From assembly GCA_016714015.1 (NCBI GenBank), contig JADJNZ010000001.1, positions 496,001 through 560,000 of the forward strand: DNA of 64,000 bases, read 5' to 3'. The notes under the pieces are model-generated. The model saw only the letters and a list, made by a program, of their open reading frames with translations, ran no database searches and had not been told where the DNA came from. Source of the stretch: Gemmatimonadota bacterium. Its GTDB lineage: Bacteria; Gemmatimonadota; Gemmatimonadetes; Gemmatimonadales; Gemmatimonadaceae. The first letter of the stretch is position 1. Each line of letters starts with the position of its first letter. The translations under genes and the position numbers were made by a program. Shown one piece after another: positions 26,412 through 35,032 of this stretch.

Positions 26412-27332
26412 ATGGCCGAGCACCTCTATCAGATCATGGGTCGGCACCGCGCCGAGCCGCTCCCGGAGCGCAAGCCGTCCTGGCTCAAGGTCAAGGCGCC
26501 GGGCGGGAAGAACTACCTGCATCTCAAGAACATGATGCGGGACCTCGACCTGCACACGGTCTGCGAAGAGGCCCACTGCCCGAACGTCGGCGAGTGCTGG
26601 GAGCACGGCACCGCGACCTTCATGATCCTCGGCGATGTCTGCACCCGCAACTGCGCGTATTGCGCCGTCGCGCACGGCCGGCCGCCCAAGTTCGACCCGG
26701 CGGAGCCGAGCCGGGTGGCCGAAGCGGCCCTCAAGATGAACCTCCGCCACCTCGTGATCACGAGCGTCGATCGCGATGACCTCCCCGACTTCGGCGCCTG
26801 GGCGTTCGCCGAGACCATCCGGCAGGTGCACGAGGCGGTCCCGGGCTGCTCGGTCGAGGTGCTCGTGCCCGACTTCCAGGGGAACGAGGACGCGATCCGC
26901 TCGGTCCTCGAGGCGCGTCCCGAGATCTACAACCACAACACCGAGACCGTGCCGCGCCTCTACAAGAAGGCGCGGCCCGGCGGCCGCTACGAGCGCGTGC
27001 TCGAGATCTTCCGCCTCAGCAAGCGCCTCGCCCCCGACATCCCGACCAAGACGGGCATCATCCTCGGGATGGGGGAGACCAACGAGGAGGTCCTCCAGAC
27101 CATGCGCGAGCTGCGCGCGGTCGACGTCGACATCCTCACGCTCGGCCAGTACCTCCGCCCGTCGAACGACCACATCGCGCTCGACCGCTACGTCACGCCG
27201 CAGGAGTTCCGGATGTTCTACGAACAGGGCATGACGATGGGCTTCAAGCACGTCGAGTCGGCGCCGCTGGTCCGGTCGAGCTACCACGCCTGGGAGCAGG
27301 TGCAGGCCGCGGGAGTCGCCGTCGAAGGTTGA
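26412..27332 (+). CDS. lipA: lipoyl synthase
   Basis: Radical-SAM enzyme that inserts two sulfurs into octanoyl groups bound to GcvH or E2. The 306-residue protein has the auxiliary cluster cysteines C51, C56 and C62 (VCEEAHCPNVGECW) and the radical-SAM motif C77-x3-C81-x2-C84 (CTRNCAYC). It ends with the RSSYHAW serine motif that ligates the auxiliary cluster. It precedes the pyruvate dehydrogenase genes, whose E2 needs lipoate, and lipB follows them, so pathway and substrate genes are grouped. Confidence 0.97.
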   Translation: MAEHLYQIMGRHRAEPLPERKPSWLKVKAPGGKNYLHLKNMMRDLDLHTVCEEAHCPNVGECWEHGTATFMILGDVCTRNCAYCAVAHGRPPKFDPAEPSRVAEAALKMNLRHLVITSVDRDDLPDFGAWAFAETIRQVHEAVPGCSVEVLVPDFQGNEDAIRSVLEARPEIYNHNTETVPRLYKKARPGGRYERVLEIFRLSKRLAPDIPTKTGIILGMGETNEEVLQTMRELRAVDVDILTLGQYLRPSNDHIALDRYVTPQEFRMFYEQGMTMGFKHVESAPLVRSSYHAWEQVQAAGVAVEG

Positions 27333-27430
27333 AGGATGGAGGGTGAAGGAGACCCCGCATCCCGCACCACGACCGCATCCCGCCCCCGCAGCGAGCCCTT
27401 TCATCATTCATCCTTCAGCCTTCATCCCCT
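27331..27430. repeat. intergenic inverted repeat, TCATCCTTCAGCCTT family (copy 1)
   Basis: The left arm at 27331-27350 (GAAGGATGGAGGGTGAAGGA) and the right arm at 27401-27429 (with TCATCCTTCAGCCTTCATCC) are complementary, around a C-rich spacer. The pair fills the lipA-pdhA gap and can fold as a long stem-loop. Related pairs occur near 30751, 48631 and 60682. Confidence 0.7.
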
Positions 27431-27431
27431 G

Positions 27432-28445
<1,014 letters not shown>

Positions 28446-28462
28446 GCGAAGGCACACATACC

Positions 28463-29443
28463 ATGGCCATCATCACGTACCGCGAAGCGCTCAACCAGGC
28501 CCTCCGCGAAGAGATGTCCCGCGACGACCGCGTCTTCCTCATGGGCGAGGAGGTCGCCGTCTACAATGGGGCCTACAAGGTCTCGAAGGGCCTGCTCGAG
28601 GAGTTCGGCGAGATGCGCGTCGTCGACACGCCGATCACCGAACTCGGCTTCGCCGGCGTCGGCGTCGGCGCGGCGATGGTCGGGCTGCGCCCGATCATCG
28701 AGTTCATGACCTGGAACTTCGCCCTCCTCGCGATCGACCAGGTCGTGAACGCGGCCGCGAAGATGCTCTACATGTCCGGCGGCCAGTACCCCATGCCGAT
28801 GGTCTTCCGCGGACCCAACGGCGCCGCCCTCCAGCTCTCCGCGCAGCACTCGCAGGCCTTCGAGTCCTGGCTCGCCCACATCCCGGGCCTCAAGGTCGTC
28901 ACCCCGGGCACGCCGTACGACGCGAAGGGCCTCCTCAAGGCGGCCATCCGCGACGACAACCCGGTGATCATGCTCGAGGGCGAGATGCTCTACAACACCA
29001 AGGGCGAGGTCCCCGAGCACGACTACATCGTGCCCATCGGCAAGGCCGACCTCAAGCGCGAGGGCGACCACTGCTCGATCATCACGAACGGCAAGATGGT
29101 GCTCGTCGCGATGAACGCCGCCGACCAGCTCGCGAAGGAAGGGATCCGCGTCGACGTCGTCGACCTCCGGACCGTCCGCCCGATGGACGTCGAGGCCATC
29201 ACGACCTCGGTGCGGAAGACCAACCGCGCCGTGGTCCTCGAGGAAGGCTGGGAGCTCGCCGGCATCGGCGCGCAGGTCGTCGACTACGTGCAGCGCGAGT
29301 GCTTCGATGACCTCGATGCGCCGGTCATCCGCGTGCACCAGGCCGACGTCCCCATGCCGTACGCGAAGGCGATCGAGAAGGCCGCGAAGCCGGACCTCGC
29401 GAAGACGATCGCCGCGGTGAAGAAAGTCATGTACCTCAACTAG
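28463..29443 (+). CDS. pdhB: pyruvate dehydrogenase E1 component, beta subunit
   Basis: The 326-residue subunit pairs with PdhA. Typical features are the N-terminal TYREALNQALREEM, the pyrimidine-ring contact region MGEEVAVYNGAYKVSKGL, the central GAALQLSAQHSQAFESWLAH (active-site His), and the C-terminal DLRTVRPMD and VLEEGW segments. It follows pdhA by 17 nt and is 11 nt from pdhC, so it is one transcript. Confidence 0.96.
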   Translation: MAIITYREALNQALREEMSRDDRVFLMGEEVAVYNGAYKVSKGLLEEFGEMRVVDTPITELGFAGVGVGAAMVGLRPIIEFMTWNFALLAIDQVVNAAAKMLYMSGGQYPMPMVFRGPNGAALQLSAQHSQAFESWLAHIPGLKVVTPGTPYDAKGLLKAAIRDDNPVIMLEGEMLYNTKGEVPEHDYIVPIGKADLKREGDHCSIITNGKMVLVAMNAADQLAKEGIRVDVVDLRTVRPMDVEAITTSVRKTNRAVVLEEGWELAGIGAQVVDYVQRECFDDLDAPVIRVHQADVPMPYAKAIEKAAKPDLAKTIAAVKKVMYLN

Positions 29444-29454
29444 GCGATCGAGTC

Positions 29455-30744
29455 ATGGCAACGAAGATCTTCATGGAAGCCCTCAGCCCCACGATGGAAG
29501 AGGGTCGCCTGGTGAAGTGGGTGAAGGCCGAGGGCGCCGCCGTGAAGGCCGGCGACATCCTCGCCGAGGTCGAGACGGACAAGGCCGTCATGGAACTCGT
29601 CGCCCGCGGCGATGGCGTGCTGCGCAAGCAGCTCATCCCCGAAGGGACCACGGCGCCGGTGAGTTCGCTCGTCGGCGTGATCGCCACGGCGGATGAGGAC
29701 ATCAGCGCCCTGCTCGGCGGCGCGGGTGCGCCGGCGGCCGCCGCGGCTCCCGCTGCCGCAGGGGGAGCCGCGGCCGCGCCGGTGGCGCCTCCGGCGGCCC
29801 CTGCGGTGACCGCTGTGGCGCCGGTTCCCGCGGCCCCGGCGGCCGCCATTCCCGCCGGGCGCGTCATCGCCTCACCGCTCGCTCGCCGCCTCGCCGGTGA
29901 CTCGGGGGTGAACCTTGGCGGCGTCCAGGGCTCCGGCCCGGGCGGCCGCATCGTGAAGCGCGACATCGAGCAGGCGCTCGCGGGGGGCGGAGCGTCCGCT
30001 GCCGCCCCCGGCGCCGCGCCTGCCGTGCGCCCGCAGTCTTCCGCCGTCGCCGGCGGTGCGTCGTATCGTGACGAACCGCTCACCCAGATCCGCAAGACCA
30101 TCGCGCGGCGCCTCGCCGAGTCGATCGGTCCCATCCCGACCTTCTATCTCACGGCCGAGTTCGACCTGGGTCGTGCGGCGGAGATGCGGGCCGCGGCCGC
30201 CGAGCTCGGCGACGCGTTCAAGTTCTCGTTCAACGACCTCATCCTGAAGGCGACCGCGACCGCGCTCACCCAGCACCCCGAGGTGAACGCGCACTGGCTG
30301 GGCGACCGGATCCGCTACTTCGACACGGTGCACCTCGGCATGGCCGTCGCGACCGATGACGGCCTCATCGTCCCGGTGATCTTCGACGCGCAGACGAAGC
30401 GCATGAGCGAGATCTCCGCCGAGTCGAAGACCCTCGCGAAGAAGGCGCGCGAGCGGAAGCTCAAGCCAGAGGAGTTCACCGGCTCGACCTTCTCGGTCTC
30501 CAACCTCGGCATGATGCAGATCGACCAGTTCACGGCGATCATCAACCCCCCCGAGGTCGGCATCCTCGCGATCGGCGCGATCGAGGACAAGGTCGTGGTC
30601 GGCGCGGACGGCGGCTTCGAGGTGCGCAAGAAGCTCCGCGTGACCATGAGCTGCGACCATCGCGTGATCGACGGCGCGGTCGGCGCGAAGTTCCTGCAGA
30701 CGCTGCGACGGCTCGTCGAGAACCCGTTGCTGCTGGTGTTCTGA
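29455..30744 (+). CDS. pdhC: dihydrolipoyl acetyltransferase, E2 component of PDH
   Basis: The 429-residue E2 core subunit transfers acetyl groups to CoA. It has one lipoyl domain (about 1-80; lipoyl-lysine in VETDKAVMEL), an Ala/Pro-rich flexible linker (about 82-132) and a peripheral-subunit-binding domain (ASPLARRLAGDSGVN to GGRIVKRDI). The C-terminal catalytic domain has the active-site CDHRVIDGAVGAKFL (HRxxDG). A single lipoyl domain is the simpler E2 type. Its lipoate comes from the lipA/lipB pair flanking the operon. Confidence 0.96.
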   Translation: MATKIFMEALSPTMEEGRLVKWVKAEGAAVKAGDILAEVETDKAVMELVARGDGVLRKQLIPEGTTAPVSSLVGVIATADEDISALLGGAGAPAAAAAPAAAGGAAAAPVAPPAAPAVTAVAPVPAAPAAAIPAGRVIASPLARRLAGDSGVNLGGVQGSGPGGRIVKRDIEQALAGGGASAAAPGAAPAVRPQSSAVAGGASYRDEPLTQIRKTIARRLAESIGPIPTFYLTAEFDLGRAAEMRAAAAELGDAFKFSFNDLILKATATALTQHPEVNAHWLGDRIRYFDTVHLGMAVATDDGLIVPVIFDAQTKRMSEISAESKTLAKKARERKLKPEEFTGSTFSVSNLGMMQIDQFTAIINPPEVGILAIGAIEDKVVVGADGGFEVRKKLRVTMSCDHRVIDGAVGAKFLQTLRRLVENPLLLVF

Positions 30745-30750
30745 ACGTCA

Positions 30751-30836
30751 GGATGAAGGCTGAAGGAGGAAGGATGGAAGTCACCTCGCATCGCTTCAGC
30801 CGTTCGCCATTCATCCTTCAGCCTTCACCCTCCATC
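30751..30836. repeat. intergenic inverted repeat, TCATCCTTCAGCCTT family (copy 2)
   Basis: The left arm (30751-30777, GGATGAAGGCTGAAGGA and a second partial unit) and the right arm (30810-30836, TTCATCCTTCAGCCTTCACC) are complementary. It fills the pdhC-lpd gap. Despite the interruption the genes probably remain one operon. Confidence 0.7.
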
Positions 30837-30846
30837 TGATCCCCCA

Positions 30847-32250
30847 ATGGCCCAGTACGATGTGATCTATCTCGGCGGCGGCCCCGCCGGCTACGTCGGC
30901 GCCCTCCGCTCCGCCCAGCTCGGCCAATCCGTCGCCGTCGTCGAGCGCGAAGGCCTCGGCGGCACCTGCGTCCTCTGGGGCTGCATCCCCGCCAAGGCGC
31001 TCCTCGAGGCCGCGTCCATCGCGCAGAAGGTCGCGAAGGGCAAGGAGTTCGGCGTCACCGCGGAGAAGGTCACGCTCGACTACGGCGTCGCCATGAAGCG
31101 CTCGCGCGCCGTGAGCGCGCAGAACTCCAAGGGCGTCGAGTTCCTCTTCAAGAAGAACAAGATCACCTGGCTCAAGGGCACCGGCGTGCTCGGCGCGGGC
31201 AAGACCGTGAAGGTCACCGGCGCCGACGGGAAGAGCGAGACGCACACCGCCACCAAGGGCGTGGTCATCGCGACCGGTTCGCGCGTGAAGGGCCTGCCGC
31301 AGATCGGGCTCGACCTCGACAAGACCCTCGTCCTCTCGTCCGACGAGGCGCTCACGCTCGACAAGGCACCGGCGACCATCGCCGTCATCGGCGCCGGCGC
31401 CGTCGGCTGCGAGTTCGCCGACGTCTTCAACGCCTTCGGGTCCAAGGTCACCATCCTCGAGGTCATGCCGCGCATCCTGCCGGTCGAGGACGAGGACTGC
31501 TCCGTCGAGCTGGGCAAGGCGTTCAAGAAGCGCGGCATCGAGATCGTCACCGGGGCCAAGCTCGGGACCGTGAAGAAGGGCAGGGGCAACGTCACCATCC
31601 CGGTCGAGGCGAACGGCGAGAAGAAGGAGATGACCTTCGACCTCGTCCTCGTCGCCGCGGGCCGCGCGCCGAACATCGAGCACGTCGGCCTGAAGGAGGC
31701 CGGTGTGCAGACCACCGAGCGCGGGTTCATCCGCATCAACGAGCGCTTCGAGACCAGCGCGCGGGGCATCTACGCCATCGGCGACGTCGCCGGCCCGCCG
31801 ATGCTCGCGCACAAGGGCTCGCGCGAGGGCCACGTGGTCGCCGACATCCTCGCCGGGCATGCGCATCACCCGGTGAACTACGGCAACATCCCCAATGCCA
31901 CCTACTGCCATCCCGAGGTCGCGAGCATCGGCCTCACCGAGGCGCAGTGCAAGGAGAAGGGGCTCAAGTACAAGGTCGGCAAGTTCCCCTTCTCGGCCAA
32001 CGGCCGCGCCCGCACGAGCGGCGAGACCGAGGGTTTCGTGAAGGTCATCCGCGACGAGAAGTACGGCGAGATCCTTGGCGCGCACATCTGCGGGGCGCAT
32101 GCCACCGAGCTGATCCACGAGTTCGCCGTGGCCCGCGAGAACGAGTACACCGTCGAGGAGATCGACCTCGCGATCCATGCGCACCCGACCCTCAGCGAGG
32201 CGATCGCCGAGGCGGTGCTCGACTCGATGGGGAAGATGCTGCACGCGTGA
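30847..32250 (+). CDS. lpdA: dihydrolipoyl dehydrogenase, E3
   Basis: The 467-residue flavoprotein reoxidises dihydrolipoyl groups of E2 and GcvH with NAD+. The FAD-binding GGGPAGYVGA motif is at residues 10-19, and the redox-active disulfide is C41/C46 (GGTCVLWGCIPAK). The NAD-binding GAGAVGCEFADVF follows, and the C-terminal active-site His/Glu lies in HAHPTLSEAIAE. It serves PDH and probably also the glycine cleavage system encoded at 8.9-12.4 kb. Confidence 0.96.
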   Translation: MAQYDVIYLGGGPAGYVGALRSAQLGQSVAVVEREGLGGTCVLWGCIPAKALLEAASIAQKVAKGKEFGVTAEKVTLDYGVAMKRSRAVSAQNSKGVEFLFKKNKITWLKGTGVLGAGKTVKVTGADGKSETHTATKGVVIATGSRVKGLPQIGLDLDKTLVLSSDEALTLDKAPATIAVIGAGAVGCEFADVFNAFGSKVTILEVMPRILPVEDEDCSVELGKAFKKRGIEIVTGAKLGTVKKGRGNVTIPVEANGEKKEMTFDLVLVAAGRAPNIEHVGLKEAGVQTTERGFIRINERFETSARGIYAIGDVAGPPMLAHKGSREGHVVADILAGHAHHPVNYGNIPNATYCHPEVASIGLTEAQCKEKGLKYKVGKFPFSANGRARTSGETEGFVKVIRDEKYGEILGAHICGAHATELIHEFAVARENEYTVEEIDLAIHAHPTLSEAIAEAVLDSMGKMLHA

Positions 32251-32269
32251 GCGTGAGCCTCGCGCGCGC

Positions 32270-32992
32270 ATGAAGGACTTCCTCGTCCTCGACCTCGGCC
32301 TCCGCAGCTATGCGGAGGCCTTGTCGTTCCAGCGCGCGCTCGCGGCGGCGCGGATCGCGAAGCGCGTCCCGCACGACGTCCTCGTCCTCGTCGAACATCC
32401 ACCGGTGATCACGACCGGGCGCTCGACGAAGGCGGGGAACCTGCTCGCGTCGCGCGAACTGCTCGCCGCGCGCGGCGTGGAGCTCTTCGACATCGAACGC
32501 GGGGGCGATGTCACCTTCCACGGCCCGGGGCAGCTCGTCGGCTACCCGATCGTGGACCTCACGGAGCACCGGCAGGACCTGCACTGGTACCTGCGGCAGG
32601 TGGAGGAGGTCGTGATCCGCGGCGTCGCGTCGGTCGGGATCCCGGCAGGCCGGCAGGCTGGCCAGACGGGGGTGTGGACTCAGGGCCGCAAGCTCGCGAG
32701 CATCGGCGTGCACGCGCGGAGCTGGGTGACCTGGCACGGCTTCGCGCTGAACGTCACGACCGACCTGGGCTACTTCGACCTCATGGTCCCCTGCGGCATC
32801 GCCGACGTGGTGATGACCTCGGTGGAGCGCGAACTGCTCGAACGCGCCGATGGCACCTGCCAGGCGCCGTCGCCCACGCTGGGCGATGACATGCGCGCGA
32901 CGATCGTGCGATCTTTCGGCGAGGTGTTCGAGCGCGCGCCGCGGGAGACCACGCTGGCGGAGCTCGGACCGGCACTGGAGGAACGGACGTGA
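32270..32992 (+). CDS. lipB: octanoyl-[ACP]:protein octanoyltransferase
   Basis: A 240-residue enzyme that moves octanoyl from acyl-carrier protein to lipoyl domains, the first step before LipA. Catalytic residues are Lys141 (QGRKLASIGVHARSW) and Cys175 (MVPCGIADVVMTSV), in the family's normal order, with the VTFHGPGQLVGYPI motif at 81-94. It starts 19 nt after lpdA, so PDH, lipA and lipB form one functional lipoate block. It ends overlapping the hydrolase start (GTGATG at 32989). Confidence 0.96.
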   Translation: MKDFLVLDLGLRSYAEALSFQRALAAARIAKRVPHDVLVLVEHPPVITTGRSTKAGNLLASRELLAARGVELFDIERGGDVTFHGPGQLVGYPIVDLTEHRQDLHWYLRQVEEVVIRGVASVGIPAGRQAGQTGVWTQGRKLASIGVHARSWVTWHGFALNVTTDLGYFDLMVPCGIADVVMTSVERELLERADGTCQAPSPTLGDDMRATIVRSFGEVFERAPRETTLAELGPALEERT

Positions 32993-34200
32993 TGGGAACC
33001 GGCATGAGGATGGACCGACGCGCGATCGTCGCGGTCGCGGCGCTGCTGGCCCTGAGCTGCGGCGGCGCGCCCGCCGCGGGAGCACCCGCGCCGGTGGTCA
33101 CGCCCGACTCGAGCGGCCTCATCCTCCTCCCCGCTCCCGTCGAGTCGCTGCAGGTCCTGCCGACCGAGCCGCTCGTGCCGACCGTCCCGCGCGCCGAACT
33201 CCCGCGCGGCTGGAACGACCTCGACACCAACAGCGTCCGCATCCCGCTCCTCGTCGCGACCACCCGCAACTACATCAACGCCGACTGGCCGGGGAACCGC
33301 TTCGGCACGACCGACGCGAACACCCTCTCGTGGGCCGTGGCCCAGGTGAACGTCCCGTCGTACCGCGTGCGCGCCGAGGGCGTGATCCCGCGCGCGAGCG
33401 CCGCCGACTCGCCCGATGCGGCGCGCACGATGTACATCAACTCGCTCATCCTCGCCGACTCGGTGCGCTTCCTCCAGCGCGTCCGCGATGACCTCGCGCG
33501 CACCCGCTCGCGCGATATCCTCGTCTTCGTGCACGGCTACAACTCGTCGTTCGAGGATGCCGCGGTCCGCGTCGCGCAGATCGCCGCCGACATGGGGTTC
33601 GACGGCACCGCGATCCTCTTCGCCTGGCCGTCGCAGGGCGCCCTCTCGGGCTACATCCGCGACCAGCAGACCGCGCGCAATGCCGGCTGGCACCTGCTGC
33701 GCCTGCTGCGCGACCAGCTCCCGCGCGCCAATCCCGACCGCATCCACGTGATCGCCCACTCGATGGGCTCCGAGGTGCTGAGCAAGGCGATGTCCCTCGT
33801 CGATCCGCGGGACTCGCTCCCGCGGCTCGGGCAGGTCGTCTTCGCCGCGCCCGACGTCGATGCGCGCATCTTCTCGCGCGAGATCCTCCCCATCCTGCGC
33901 GCGCGCGCCCAGGGGGTCACACTCTACGCCTCGAGCGAGGACGAGGCCCTGCGCGCCTCACGCGTGCTCAACGGCGTCCTCCGCCTCGGACTCGGCGGCG
34001 ACTCGCTCACCGTGCTCGACGGCATGACCACGGTCGATGCGACGCGCGTGCGCGGCGACCTCCTCGGCCACACGCTCTTCGGCAACTCGGCGCTGCTGAG
34101 CGACCTGCACGCGGTGCTCACCGAGGGGCGCACCCCGGCCGAGCGGCGGCTCCTGCAGGTGCGCCGCGCCGACGGCTCCGTCTTCTGGCGGTTCCGCTAG
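32989..34200 (+). CDS. alpha/beta hydrolase, DUF900 type
   Basis: A 403-residue exported protein: signal peptide with a Cys (LLALSCGG, a weak lipobox), then a long linker and an alpha/beta hydrolase domain. Nucleophile-elbow and oxyanion elements include ILVFVHGYNSSFEDAAVR and IHVIAHSMGSEVLSKAM (Ser nucleophile in HSMGS). The catalytic Asp/His cannot be fixed with certainty. DUF900 hydrolases have unknown substrates; serine esterase activity is plausible. GTG 32989 or ATG 32992 begins translation, coupled to lipB. The C-terminal stop shares CTAG with the convergent DUF4397 gene. Confidence 0.85.
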   Translation: MMGTGMRMDRRAIVAVAALLALSCGGAPAAGAPAPVVTPDSSGLILLPAPVESLQVLPTEPLVPTVPRAELPRGWNDLDTNSVRIPLLVATTRNYINADWPGNRFGTTDANTLSWAVAQVNVPSYRVRAEGVIPRASAADSPDAARTMYINSLILADSVRFLQRVRDDLARTRSRDILVFVHGYNSSFEDAAVRVAQIAADMGFDGTAILFAWPSQGALSGYIRDQQTARNAGWHLLRLLRDQLPRANPDRIHVIAHSMGSEVLSKAMSLVDPRDSLPRLGQVVFAAPDVDARIFSREILPILRARAQGVTLYASSEDEALRASRVLNGVLRLGLGGDSLTVLDGMTTVDATRVRGDLLGHTLFGNSALLSDLHAVLTEGRTPAERRLLQVRRADGSVFWRFR

Positions 34201-34901
34201 AAGTCGACGAGCAGGATCCCGACGAGCGGCGTCCCGCCGCCCGCGGCATCGGTCGCGACGACCGTCCGCATCGCGCGCTCGGAGATGAGCTGGTTCATGT
34301 CCAGCACCACCGTCCTGGTGTTGGCGGTGGTCAACCGGATCCGGTACCGGCCGACCGGGAGCGTGAAGTAGTCCGTGTTCCCGCGGAACACCACATCCTC
34401 GAGGATGGGGGTCGCGGAGTCGATCGGGACGCTGGGGTCGGTGATGTAGACGTCGACCGTCCCGGCCGAGGGTGCCGCCTGGATGACCCGGAGCTTGATC
34501 TCGCCGGGCCCAGGGATCGCCGCGGTGTCGGGGACCACCACGGCCTCGACGGCACCGACGACGCCAGTCGAGAACAGGGTGTAGGCACGCGGGAACTCGA
34601 TCGGGAAGGTGTGGTCGAGCAACGGCGTCGCGGACCCGTTGGGGAAGAGCCGAACGCGCCGTGTCCCCGCCTCCACCTCGAGGAACCCGGACGAGGAACG
34701 GAATCCGATGCCCGACAGGTAGGGCGTCGAGTCGACGACGAGTTCCATGATGGGCGCATTCGCCACCGCTTGCACGACGCGCAGGTGCGAGGACGGACCC
34801 TCTTGGGTGATGCCGTCGCTGATGCTGCAGGCGGCGGAGAGGATGACCGGAAGCAGAAGGGCGAGGCGCCGGGCACGGCGTCCGACGAGCGTGTGTTCCA
34901 T
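34197..34901 (-). CDS. DUF4397 lipoprotein
   Basis: The 234-residue protein has a lipoprotein signal (ALLLPVILSAAC, Cys about 25) and two DUF4397-like beta units (LRVVQAVANAPIMELVVDST and LRVIQAAPSAGTVDVYI), as in other surface proteins of this family of unknown function. Its last bases overlap the convergent hydrolase stop in a palindromic CTAG. The start region has TAATTC just upstream and no clear ribosome site. A second, unrelated-length DUF4397 lipoprotein is encoded at 51814. Confidence 0.85.
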   Translation of the reverse strand: MEHTLVGRRARRLALLLPVILSAACSISDGITQEGPSSHLRVVQAVANAPIMELVVDSTPYLSGIGFRSSSGFLEVEAGTRRVRLFPNGSATPLLDHTFPIEFPRAYTLFSTGVVGAVEAVVVPDTAAIPGPGEIKLRVIQAAPSAGTVDVYITDPSVPIDSATPILEDVVFRGNTDYFTLPVGRYRIRLTTANTRTVVLDMNQLISERAMRTVVATDAAGGGTPLVGILLVDF

Positions 34902-35020
34902 CCGCGGAATTACACCACTCGCGGTGCGGCGGACCAGTCGGCCGCACCCCGCGCCGAACGGTCGGCAAGGCGTCGCGCCGGACGGCGGCGTGGTGGTACG
35001 GCGTGCTGTCCGCTTCGGGA

Positions 35021-35026
35021 TATATT
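35021..35026 (+). promoter_or_regulatory. TANNNT box directly before helicase gene
   Basis: TATATT ends 6 nt before GTG 35033, with no Shine-Dalgarno sequence. It is one of the clearest examples of the recurring box that would give leaderless transcripts. Confidence 0.55.
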
Positions 35027-35032
35027 CAGGGC

